DNA from: CAZOHN01 sp964579325
Lineage (GTDB): Bacteria; Pseudomonadota; Alphaproteobacteria; Rhodobacterales; Rhodobacteraceae
Direction: 5' to 3'
Length of the DNA stretch: 5,772 nt
Assembly (NCBI GenBank): GCA_964579325.1
Contig: CAZOHN010000223.1
Span: 1 to 5,772, forward strand
In this document: positions 1 to 5,179 of the stretch, one piece after another
How the letters are laid out: the number at the start of each line of letters is the position of its first letter
How positions within the stretch are numbered: the stretch's first letter is position 1
Notes under the pieces: model-generated
What the model saw: the letters and a program-made list of their open reading frames with translations, nothing else
Told to the model about the DNA's origin: nothing
Database searches by the model: none
Made by a program: the position numbers and the translations under genes

Positions 1-1391
1 TCGTCGATCTCGCCCTTGCCGTCGCGCAGTTCGACCAGCGCCTTGATGCAGGCGATGATGTCCTCCTTGCGCAGCGTGCGCTGCGTGTCGGCGGCATCGA
101 GGTCGAGGCGCATGTTCATCTTGACCCGGCCCACGGCCGACAGGTCGTAGCGTTCGGAATCGAAGAACAGCTGGTTGAACAGACCCGACGCCGCCTCGAC
201 CGTCGGCGGCTCGCCCGGACGCATGACGCGGTAGATGTCCATCAGCGCGCCGTCGCGATTCCAGGTCTTGTCGACCGCCATGGTGTTGCGGATGTAGGGG
301 CCGACCGTGACGTTGTCGATGTCCAGCACCGGGATCTCGGTCAGGCCCGCGTCCAGCAGATCCTTCAGCGTGCCGCCCTTCACCTCGCCGTCCCGGTCAA
401 GCTCCCAGGTCAGTTCGTCGCCGGCTTCCACATGGATCGCACCGGTGGTCTCGTCGATGATGTCCTTCGCGACGAAACGCCCGACGATCTGGTCGAACGG
501 CACCAGGATCTCGGTGACATTGCCCTCGTCGATCAGCTTCTTGACGGTGCGCGGCGTCACCTTTTCACCGGCCTTGGCGATAACCTCGCCGGTCGCCGCG
601 TCCACGATGTCATGGGACGGGCGCGTGCCGCGGATACGCTCGGGGAAGAACCGGGTGACCCAGCCCTTGTTCTTGAGGTACTTGAACGTCACCGTGTCGT
701 AGAAGGCGTCCATGATCGCCTCCTGGTCCATTCCCAGGGAATAGAGCAGGCTGGTCACCGGCAGCTTCCGGCGGCGGTCGATCCGGGCGAAGACGATGTC
801 CTTGGCGTCGAACTCGAAGTCCAGCCACGACCCGCGATAGGGGATGATCCGGCAGGCGAACAACAGCTTGCCCGACGCGTGCGTCTTGCCCTTGTCGTGG
901 TCGAAGAACACGCCGGGCGACCGGTGCATCTGGCTGACGATCACGCGTTCCGTGCCGTTCACGATGAACGTGCCGTTCGACGTCATCAGGGGCATGTCGC
1001 CCATGTAGACGTCCTGTTCCTTGATGTCCTTGACCGACTTCGAGCCGGTATCCTCGTCGATATCGAACACGATCAGGCGCAGCGTCACCTTGAGAGGCGC
1101 GCTGTAGGTCATGTCGCGGTTCTGGCATTCGTCGACGTCGTACTTCGGCTTCTCGAGCTCGTAGCGCACGAACTCGAGCACGGCGGTCTCGTTGAAGTCC
1201 TTGATCGGGAAGACCGACTGGAAGACACCCTGGATGCCGTCGCCATCGGTCGGCGTCTCGGCCTCGCCGGAATTCAGGAACAGATCGTAGGAGCTTTTCT
1301 GCACCTCGATCAGGTTCGGCATTTCAAGGACTTCGCGGATCTTGCCGTAGTAGCGGCGGATACGCTTCTGGCCAACGTAAGCTTGCGCCAT
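1..1391 (-). CDS. rpoB: RNA polymerase beta subunit, N-terminal part (cut by window edge)
   Basis: Catalytic beta subunit of DNA-dependent RNA polymerase. The window holds 463 full codons, about the first third of a protein usually near 1,380 residues; the rest lies beyond base 1. The protein begins MAQAYVGQKRIRRYYGKIRE. Recognisable beta-family blocks follow: MGDMPLMTSNGTFIVNGTER (about residues 130-149), SQMHRSPGVFFDHDKGKTH (about 153-171), RIIPYRGSWLDFEFD, and near the edge MRPGEPPTVEAA and ERYDLSAVGRVKM. These cover the protrusion and the beta lobe. The N-terminal rifamycin-contact block (IVSQMHRSP, residues 151-159) has the wild-type residues equivalent to E. coli V146 and Q148; the main rifampicin-resistance region is outside the window. 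The ATG at 1389-1391 has an AAAGGTGA ribosome-binding site about 8 nt upstream. The gene follows rplL after 247 bp. Identity is certain from sequence. Confidence 0.98.
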   Translation of the reverse strand, partial: MAQAYVGQKRIRRYYGKIREVLEMPNLIEVQKSSYDLFLNSGEAETPTDGDGIQGVFQSVFPIKDFNETAVLEFVRYELEKPKYDVDECQNRDMTYSAPLKVTLRLIVFDIDEDTGSKSVKDIKEQDVYMGDMPLMTSNGTFIVNGTERVIVSQMHRSPGVFFDHDKGKTHASGKLLFACRIIPYRGSWLDFEFDAKDIVFARIDRRRKLPVTSLLYSLGMDQEAIMDAFYDTVTFKYLKNKGWVTRFFPERIRGTRPSHDIVDAATGEVIAKAGEKVTPRTVKKLIDEGNVTEILVPFDQIVGRFVAKDIIDETTGAIHVEAGDELTWELDRDGEVKGGTLKDLLDAGLTEIPVLDIDNVTVGPYIRNTMAVDKTWNRDGALMDIYRVMRPGEPPTVEAASGLFNQLFFDSERYDLSAVGRVKMNMRLDLDAADTQRTLRKEDIIACIKALVELRDGKGEID

Positions 1392-1573
1392 GCTCGTCGT
1401 CACCTTTCGTTGTCTGCGGTCGCCTGCCCCCTGGGCCTGGGGCGACACCGCTCACGAAACCGGGCTGAAAAGGGGCTCTATACCTGCGCGACGTCCCACC
1501 GGCGCGCTCCCGAGCCCCCGACCCTGCCCTGGAGGACGCCGCCTTGCGCGACGGCTCCCTCCAAGACAGGTTC

Positions 1574-1602
1574 GGCTGGGCCGGGATTTCCCCGGCCCAG
1601 CC
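1574..1602 (-). promoter_or_regulatory. Strong 12 bp hairpin between rplL and rpoB (attenuator or processing-site candidate)
   Basis: Bases 1574-1585 and 1591-1602 are perfect inverted repeats, with a 5 nt loop at 1586-1590 (GAAAT on the transcript). The stem is almost all G-C. No U-tract follows on the minus strand (next bases GAACCTGTC), so it is not a classical full terminator, as expected if rpoB is read through from the upstream genes. Partial termination, RNase III cleavage or protection of the rplL 3' end are all possible. Confidence 0.6.
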
Positions 1603-1617
1603 TGATCACATGCGCGA

Positions 1618-1632
1618 GGGCGCCAGGCGCCC
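1618..1632 (-). promoter_or_regulatory. Small GC hairpin just after rplL stop
   Basis: GGGCGC (1618-1623) and GCGCCC (1627-1632) can form a 6 bp stem with a 3 nt loop, starting 6 nt after the rplL stop codon. Together with the larger hairpin at 1574-1602 it makes a two-hairpin 3' end for the rplL message. No U-tract is present. The function is inferred. Confidence 0.4.
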
Positions 1633-1638
1633 CCCGCC

Positions 1639-2016
1639 TCAGGCGAGGTCCACCTCGGCGCCGGCGGCGACGAGCTTGCCCTTGATGTCCTCGGCTTCCG
1701 CCTTCGACACGCCTTCCTTGACCTTGCCGCCCGCTTCCACGAGGTCCTTGGCTTCTTTCAGGCCAAGGCCGGTGATGGCGCGGACTTCCTTGATCACGTT
1801 GATCTTGTTCGGGCCGGCGTTCTTCAGCACGACGTCGAACTCGGTCTTTTCCTCTTCGGCGGCGGCAGCGCCGGCGCCCGGAGCCGCGGCCATCATCACG
1901 GCGCCGCCGGCGGCGGGCTCGATGCCGTAGTCGTCCTTGAGGATCTGCTTGAGTTGCTGCGCTTCGAGAAGCGTGAGCGCCACGATCTCTTCGGCAAGTT
2001 TCTTCAGGTCAGCCAT
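1639..2016 (-). CDS. rplL: Large-subunit ribosomal protein bL12 (L7/L12)
   Basis: L7/L12 forms the flexible stalk of the 50S subunit; its dimers bind the L10 C-terminal helix and recruit translational GTPases. The protein is 125 residues, normal for the family. Residues 1-32 (MADLKKLAEEIVALTLLEAQ onward) are the dimerisation and L10-binding domain. Residues 33-56 are an Ala/Gly/Pro hinge. Residues 57-125 are the globular factor-binding domain, with the signature NKINVIKEVRAITGLGLKEA (70-89). I chose the ATG at 2014-2016 because MADLKK is the family N-terminus. An in-frame ATG 9 nt upstream (2023-2025) would add MRE and has an AGGA about 4 nt before it, so the ribosome-binding site does not settle the choice. 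Probably co-transcribed with rplJ, 67 nt upstream. Confidence 0.97.
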   Translation of the reverse strand: MADLKKLAEEIVALTLLEAQQLKQILKDDYGIEPAAGGAVMMAAAPGAGAAAAEEEKTEFDVVLKNAGPNKINVIKEVRAITGLGLKEAKDLVEAGGKVKEGVSKAEAEDIKGKLVAAGAEVDLA

Positions 2017-2083
2017 TTCTCTCATCCGTTCCTAAGATGTGTTCCAACGCGGGAAAGTCACCCCCACGCGGGACATTGGTTGC

Positions 2084-2599
2084 TCAAGCGGCTTCCCGCT
2101 CCTCCAGAGAGGAGAGGATGCCCGCGATGTTGGAAGCAGGTGCGCCAATGGCCCCGGCCAGCGAGGAGGCGGGCGCGCCGATGCACGACACGATCTGAGC
2201 GATGAGCTCTTCGCGCGACGGCAGGTCGGACACGGCCTTAACCCCGGCAGCATCGAGGAACGATTCACCCATCGCCCCGCCCAGGATCTCGTATTTCGAG
2301 TTATCCTTGGCGTAGGCCACCGCAACCCGGGCCGCAGCCGTGGGGTCCTCGGAGTAGGCCAGAACCGTCATGCCCTTGAGAAGCTCGGTCATCGACTGAC
2401 CGGGCTTGCCCTCCAGGGCGATCTTGGCGAGCCTGTTCTTGGCAACGCGTACCGAACCGCCGACCGCGCGCATGCGCGCCCGGAGGTCCTGCATCTCTGC
2501 AACCGTGAGTCCCGCGTAGCGTGCAACCACGACCACGCCAGAGCTTTCGAAGATCTGGCCGAGCTCGTCGACCACTTTCTCTTTCTGGGCTCTATCCAC
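2084..2599 (-). CDS. rplJ: Large-subunit ribosomal protein uL10 (GTG start)
   Basis: L10 anchors the L12 stalk to 23S rRNA next to L11 and, as the L10-L12 complex, represses its own mRNA in well-studied bacteria. With the GTG start at 2597-2599 the product is 171 residues, beginning MDRAQKEKVVDELGQIFESS, with family blocks VVVARYAGLTVAEMQDLR, GGSVRVAKNRLAKIA and EILGGAMGE. The C-terminal helix region contains two tandem 11-residue units, GAPASSLAGAI (141-151) and GAPASNIAGIL (152-162), before an acidic tail. The GTG is chosen because homology starts there and a GGAG lies 7 nt upstream. An in-frame ATG 42 nt further up (2639-2641) would add 14 residues that look unrelated to L10. The long leader before it is consistent with autoregulation. 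Confidence 0.96.
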   Translation of the reverse strand: MDRAQKEKVVDELGQIFESSGVVVVARYAGLTVAEMQDLRARMRAVGGSVRVAKNRLAKIALEGKPGQSMTELLKGMTVLAYSEDPTAAARVAVAYAKDNSKYEILGGAMGESFLDAAGVKAVSDLPSREELIAQIVSCIGAPASSLAGAIGAPASNIAGILSSLEEREAA

Positions 2600-2645
2600 A
2601 GTTTCGCTCCAAGTATGGAAGGGTTTCCCCCTCCGGCTCATGTTT

Positions 2646-2665
2646 GCCCCGGATCGCTCCGGGGC
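2646..2665 (-). promoter_or_regulatory. GNRA-capped hairpin upstream of the rplJ start
   Basis: GCCCCGGA and TCCGGGGC form a perfect 8 bp stem (2646-2653 with 2658-2665) closed by a GCGA tetraloop on the transcript, a very stable GNRA-type loop. It ends about 47 nt before the GTG of rplJ. It may be part of the repression switch that controls access to the rplJ ribosome-binding site, or a simple stabilising element. No U-tract follows. Confidence 0.5.
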
Positions 2666-2862
2666 GTTCGGGTCCGTATCACACGGGTCCCGAGGGCCAG
2701 ATCGCCCGAGGTCGAAGCCCCGGTCGAAAAAGTCTCGTTCCCCGTCTCAGGAAGGAAATTAAGCCGCCCTCACAGGCTGCACCCTCCGTCTCGGACAGGA
2801 CGCGGCGACCCTCGCGGGCCGCCCCGCCATTCACCCCGCCTTGCGACAGGGGAATCTCGTAG

Positions 2863-2882
2863 GGTGGGCGATGACGCCCACC
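2863..2882 (-). terminator. Hairpin after rplA (partial terminator or processing candidate)
   Basis: GGTGGGCG and CGCCCACC form a perfect 8 bp stem (2863-2870 with 2875-2882) with a 4 nt loop, starting 6 nt after the rplA stop codon. The downstream minus-strand bases are CTACGAGATTCC, so there is no real U-tract. In E. coli the equivalent junction separates the L11-L1 and L10-L12 control units, so partial termination or processing here is plausible. Confidence 0.4.
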
Positions 2883-2888
2883 ATGGGC

Positions 2889-3590
2889 TCAGCCGTTGCC
2901 GGTTGCCGTGGCGAGATCGACGCTCACGCCCGGGCCCATCGTCGAGGAGATCGACACCTTCTTGAGGTAGGTGCCTTTCGCCCCGGCGGGCTTGGCGCGG
3001 CTCACCGCTTCCACGAAGGCGCGGATGTTCTGGGCCAGTTGCTCGGCCGGGAACGACGCCTTGCCGACGCCGGAATGGATGATCCCCGCCTTCTCGACCT
3101 TGAACTGGACCTCGCCACCCTTCGCGGCCTTCACCGCCGTGGCGACATCCATCGTCACCGTGCCGACCTTGGGGTTGGGCATCAGGTTGCGCGGACCGAG
3201 GATCTTGCCCAGACGGCCGACCAGCGGCATCAGGTCGGGCGTCGCGATGCAACGGTCGAAGTCGATCTTGCCGCCCTGGATCGTCTCGAGAAGATCCTCG
3301 GCGCCCACGATGTCGGCCCCCGCAGCCTTCGCCTCGTCGGCCTTGGCCCCGCGCGCGAACACCGCCACGCGCACCGTCTTGCCGGTGCCGTTGGGCAGCT
3401 GGACCACGCCACGGACCATCTGGTCGGCATGGCGCGGGTCGACGCCGAGGTTCAGCGCGACCTCGATCGTCTCGTCGAACTTCGCGGTCGCGTTGGCCTT
3501 CACCAGCGCGAGCGCCTCGTCGAGCGGCAGGTTCGCCTTGCCATCGAAGGCGGTGCGGGCGGCGGTGACGCGCTTTCCGTGCTTTGCCAT
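2889..3590 (-). CDS. rplA: Large-subunit ribosomal protein uL1
   Basis: L1 binds 23S rRNA helices 76-78, forms the mobile stalk at the E site and helps release deacylated tRNA. In many bacteria it represses the rplK-rplA mRNA. The product is 233 residues, the usual bacterial length. It starts MAKHGKRVTAARTAFDGKAN and carries the L1 signature region IATPDLMPLVGRLGKILGPR continuing to NLMPNPKVGTV (115-145), plus a C-terminal domain-I return ending VSISSTMGPGVSVDLA. The ATG at 3588-3590 fits the family N-terminus. A GTG at 3597-3599 overlapping the rplK stop would add only three residues. The start lies 5 nt after the rplK stop, and the GGGGTGA at the end of rplK serves as its ribosome-binding site, suggesting translational coupling. 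Confidence 0.97.
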   Translation of the reverse strand: MAKHGKRVTAARTAFDGKANLPLDEALALVKANATAKFDETIEVALNLGVDPRHADQMVRGVVQLPNGTGKTVRVAVFARGAKADEAKAAGADIVGAEDLLETIQGGKIDFDRCIATPDLMPLVGRLGKILGPRNLMPNPKVGTVTMDVATAVKAAKGGEVQFKVEKAGIIHSGVGKASFPAEQLAQNIRAFVEAVSRAKPAGAKGTYLKKVSISSTMGPGVSVDLATATGNG

Positions 3591-3595
3591 CTCGC

Positions 3596-4048
3596 TCACC
3601 CCTTCACTTCGATGCCGATGGACCGGGCCGAGCCGAGGATGATCTGCATCGCAGCCTCGACATCGTTGGCGCTCAGGTCCTTCATCTTCGCTTCCGCGAT
3701 CTGCCGCACCTGCGCGACCGTCACGCTGCCCGCAACCTCGCGGCCCGGCTTGGCCGAGCCCTTGGCGCGGTTGCGCTTGCCCACAGGCTTAAGCCCCGCC
3801 GCCTTCTTCAGAAGAAACGACGCAGGCGGCGTCTTCGTCTCGAAGGTGAACGACTTGTCGGCATAATAGGTGATCACGGTCGGCACCGGCTGGCCCGGCT
3901 CCATCTCCTGCGTCTTGGCGTTGAAGGCCTTGCAGAATTCCATGATGTTGATGCCGCGCTGACCCAGCGCGGGACCGATCGGCGGAGAGGGGTTGGCCTG
4001 CCCCGCCTTCACTTGCAGCTTCAGGCTGCCGATTACCTTCTTGGCCAT
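3596..4048 (-). CDS. rplK: Large-subunit ribosomal protein uL11
   Basis: L11 binds the GTPase-associated centre of 23S rRNA (near nucleotide 1067), the thiostrepton target, and is needed for RelA-type stringent signalling in bacteria. The protein has 150 residues, a few more than the E. coli form (about 142). The extra length fits a basic segment, GKRNRAKGSAKPGREVAG (90-107), that I recall in Rhodobacteraceae L11. The N-terminal domain shows QANPSPPIGPALGQRGINIM (17-36), with the prolines at 22-23 that form the thiostrepton-binding face. The C-terminal RNA-binding domain ends with AMQIILGSARSIGIEVKG. The ATG at 4046-4048 has an AAGGAGAGG ribosome-binding site. First gene of the rplK-rplA pair. 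Confidence 0.98.
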   Translation of the reverse strand: MAKKVIGSLKLQVKAGQANPSPPIGPALGQRGINIMEFCKAFNAKTQEMEPGQPVPTVITYYADKSFTFETKTPPASFLLKKAAGLKPVGKRNRAKGSAKPGREVAGSVTVAQVRQIAEAKMKDLSANDVEAAMQIILGSARSIGIEVKG

Positions 4049-4139
4049 CAGGCCTCTCCTTCTGTCACGGCATCCCCTGCGGAGATGCGCTTAGTGGTCC
4101 GGTCCGGGCCGAAGCCCTCGCCTCCCACCGCTCCCCGCG
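4049..4139 (-). promoter_or_regulatory. nusG-rplK intergenic leader with stable hairpins
   Basis: This 91 bp gap contains two small structures on the transcript. One is a 4 bp GGGC/GCCC stem with a UUCG loop (4106-4117), an especially stable tetraloop. The other is an 8 bp stem (4070-4077 with 4081-4088, one G-U pair) with a 3 nt loop. It ends about 21 nt before the rplK ATG and just before the ribosome-binding site. The second could be an L1 repressor site or a translation-modulating hairpin, as L1 represses the L11-L1 message in E. coli. I could not confirm a match to the known L1-binding motif. No promoter boxes stand out. Confidence 0.4.
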
Positions 4140-4673
4140 TCAGTTCCCCTTCGAGACCTGCGCGAATTCCAGTTCGACCGGCGTCGCCCGGCCGAAGATC
4201 GACACGCTCACCTTCAGGCGCTGCGCGTCCTCGTCGACGTCCTCGACGGTGCCGTCGAAGCCCTCGAACGGGCCATCGGCCACCTTCACCTTCTCGCCCA
4301 CGACATAGCTGATCAGGTTGCGCGGCGCTTCCTGGCCTTCCTCGACCCGGTTCAGGATCACGTTGACCTCGGCGTCGCGCATCGGCATCGGCCGGCCCTG
4401 CGGCCCAAGGAACCCCGTCACCCGGTTGATCGAGTTGATCAGGTGGTAGGTGCGGTCGTTCATCTCCATCCGCACCAGCACGTAGCCCGGCATGAACCGG
4501 CGCTCGGCCGTGACCTTCTTGCCGCGACGGATCTCGATCACGTCCTCGGTCGGCACCAGCACTTCGGAAATCTGCTCTTCGAGGCCCTTCTCGGCCACGG
4601 CCTGCCTGATCTGCTCGGCCACGCGCTTTTCGAAGTTCGAAAGCACGCTCACCGAATACCACCGCATCGCCAT
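4140..4673 (-). CDS. nusG: Transcription termination/antitermination factor NusG
   Basis: NusG binds RNA polymerase to suppress pausing and links it to Rho or to the leading ribosome via S10. The product is 177 residues, the common size. Residues 1 to about 97 form the NGN domain, starting MAMRWYSVSVLSNFEKRVAE and containing RRFMPGYVLVRMEMNDRTYH and NRVTGFLGPQGRPMPM. Residues about 124-175 form the KOW domain, with GEKVKVADGPFEGFDGTVED and the ending FGRATPVELEFAQV. The ATG at 4671-4673 is chosen because MA-x-RWYSVSVLSNFEK is the usual Rhodobacterales N-terminus; a second ATG two codons on (4665-4667) is an alternative. The upstream GGCAGGCGGGCG is only a loose ribosome-binding site. The reading frame stays open back to 4802, but that 43-residue basic extension looks non-homologous. 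A 232 bp gap separates it from secE. Confidence 0.96.
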   Translation of the reverse strand: MAMRWYSVSVLSNFEKRVAEQIRQAVAEKGLEEQISEVLVPTEDVIEIRRGKKVTAERRFMPGYVLVRMEMNDRTYHLINSINRVTGFLGPQGRPMPMRDAEVNVILNRVEEGQEAPRNLISYVVGEKVKVADGPFEGFDGTVEDVDEDAQRLKVSVSIFGRATPVELEFAQVSKGN

Positions 4674-4905
4674 CGCCCGCCTGCCCTCGCCTGCCCCGGC
4701 CCAGCGCCGGAAATTCTTTCGTCTTTTCCGCAGCCTGGCCTTGCCCCACCGGGTGCCCGACTGCACTCTCCCGAAACATAATCGGCGCGCAACGCGAATC
4801 ATTGCACGCCGGTCTGCCGGGAAACTCGGTGTCCCTACACCCCGGCCCCCGGGGATTCAAGGCAGAAGTCGCCCGCGCGGCCTGCGGTGCGCAGGGCTTG
4901 GGGCC
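4674..4905 (-). promoter_or_regulatory. secE-nusG intergenic region, with GC hairpin and weak promoter candidates
   Basis: This gap is 232 bp, whereas secE and nusG are often nearly adjacent. A perfect 6 bp inverted repeat (CCCCGG at 4840-4845, CCGGGG at 4849-4854) lies about 50 nt after the secE stop. On the minus strand TTGAAT (4855-4860) is followed after 17 nt by TAGGGA (4832-4837), a weak -35/-10 pair whose spacer is the hairpin itself. A second poor candidate is the GATTAT box near 4780. The frame continuous with nusG is open through part of the gap but lacks any recognised domain. No gene is supported here. An internal nusG promoter is possible but unproven. Confidence 0.35.
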
Positions 4906-5097
4906 TCAGCCGAAACCCGTCAGGATCAGCTGCAGCCCCATCCGGATCAGCCAGTCCACGAAGAAGAAGAAGATCGCCGTGAGCGTGGCCATGACAAAGA
5001 CCATCACGGTCGTCAGGAGCACCTCCCGGCGCGCCGGCCAGACCACCTTGGCGATCTCGGCGCGGGTCTGCTGGATGAACTGGAACGGGTTCGCCAT
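4906..5097 (-). CDS. secE: Preprotein translocase subunit SecE (short form)
   Basis: SecE is the essential inner-membrane clamp of the SecYEG protein-export channel. The product is 63 residues, the short single-span form usual outside enterobacteria (E. coli has three spans). It begins MANPFQFIQQTRAEIAKVVW. The conserved amphipathic surface helix and hinge are TRAEIAKVVWPARREVL (11-27), followed by one hydrophobic span, roughly residues 28-59, with the FFFFVDWL stretch. The ATG at 5095-5097 is preceded by a GAGG about 10 nt upstream. It is the first gene of the secE-nusG-ribosomal cluster in the window and lies just downstream of the candidate promoter at 5127-5156. Confidence 0.97.
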   Translation of the reverse strand: MANPFQFIQQTRAEIAKVVWPARREVLLTTVMVFVMATLTAIFFFFVDWLIRMGLQLILTGFG

Positions 5098-5126
5098 GGA
5101 TGCGTGGCCTCATGCTGTCGGGCTGC

Positions 5127-5156
5127 GAGATACGCGCTCGGGCGGGCCGATGCAAG
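5127..5156 (-). promoter_or_regulatory. Candidate housekeeping-sigma promoter for secE-nusG
   Basis: On the minus strand CTTGCAT at 5150-5156 gives a -35 hexamer TTGCAT (5150-5155), followed after exactly 17 nt by TATCTC (5127-5132) as the -10. The strong TTG, the preceding C and the TAT match alphaproteobacterial housekeeping promoters, where the -10 often diverges at its 3' end. Transcription would begin near 5120, giving a short leader of about 22 nt before the secE ATG. It lies directly after the hairpin that follows the upstream gene, so it is well placed to start the ribosomal cluster. Confidence 0.55.
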
Positions 5157-5159
5157 GCC

Positions 5160-5179
5160 GCGCCGCCACGCCGCGGCGC
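5160..5179 (-). terminator. Hairpin immediately after the methyltransferase-nuclease gene
   Basis: GCGCCGC at 5160-5166 and GCGGCGC at 5173-5179 pair perfectly (7 bp, 6 nt loop), directly abutting the stop codon at 5180-5182. No U-tract follows (next minus-strand bases GGCCTTGCAT), so it would be a non-canonical terminator or 3'-end stabiliser. Its place between the upstream stop codon and the secE promoter candidate suggests a transcription-unit boundary. Confidence 0.4.

Larger units (their letters stand above)
1392..1638 (-). promoter_or_regulatory. rplL-rpoB intergenic region / rpoB leader
   Basis: This 247 bp gap has no credible gene. On the minus strand it begins with two GC-rich hairpins after rplL (listed separately). 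A TATAGA box lies at 1477-1482 without a recognisable -35 at 17 nt, so a dedicated rpoB promoter is possible but weak. A modest inverted repeat, GCCCC at 1426-1430 with GGGGC at 1439-1443, lies 35-52 nt before the start codon, followed by the rpoB ribosome-binding site near 1400-1407. In E. coli the corresponding gap carries an attenuator and an RNase III processing site that lower rpoB output relative to rplL. A similar role here is inferred from position and hairpins only. Confidence 0.55.
2600..2888 (-). promoter_or_regulatory. rplJ leader: probable L10(L12)n autoregulatory mRNA region
   Basis: This 289 bp gap between rplA and rplJ has no credible gene and sits where the L10 leader is found in bacteria. 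A structured core can be drawn on the transcript. GGAGGG (2782-2787) pairs with CCTTCC (2750-2755, one G-U). Inside it AGCC (2775-2778) pairs with GGCT (2762-2765) around a 9 nt loop. An asymmetric internal loop separates the two stems, a shape compatible with the kink-turn-bearing L10 site. The motif GAGAC occurs three times on the minus strand (2732-2736, 2744-2748, 2788-2792). Hairpins flank the region on both sides. The location is well supported by context. The exact L10 site and any internal promoter are inferred. Confidence 0.65.

Noticed and set aside
1477..1482. A TATAGA box as a dedicated rpoB promoter.
   Set aside because: No acceptable -35 element lies at normal spacing; it is mentioned only as a weak possibility.
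432..1685. A 417-residue open frame on the plus strand antisense to rpoB.
   Set aside because: It overlaps rpoB on the opposite strand, shows no known domain, and its Arg/His/Asp/Leu-rich composition is typical of reverse-strand frames in GC-rich genes.
2727..2731. A run of five T on the minus strand in the rplJ leader, considered as a terminator tract.
   Set aside because: No GC-rich hairpin directly precedes it, so it does not form an intrinsic terminator.
2039..2965. A 308-residue plus-strand open frame over rplJ and its leader.
   Set aside because: It is antisense to rplJ, with low-complexity composition and no domain. It is best explained by GC-rich codon bias.
2841..3866. A 341-residue plus-strand open frame across rplA and part of rplK.
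   Set aside because: It is antisense to two certain ribosomal genes, crosses their junction, and resembles no known protein.
4674..4802. N-terminal extension of NusG by 43 residues to an upstream ATG.
   Set aside because: The extension is strongly basic and unlike any NusG N-terminus; homology starts at MAMRWYSV.
5098..5179. A tRNA-Trp gene, which I recall upstream of secE in some relatives.
   Set aside because: No cloverleaf, T-loop GGTTCGA-like block or CCA end is visible; the gap is only 82 bp and holds a hairpin and a promoter candidate.
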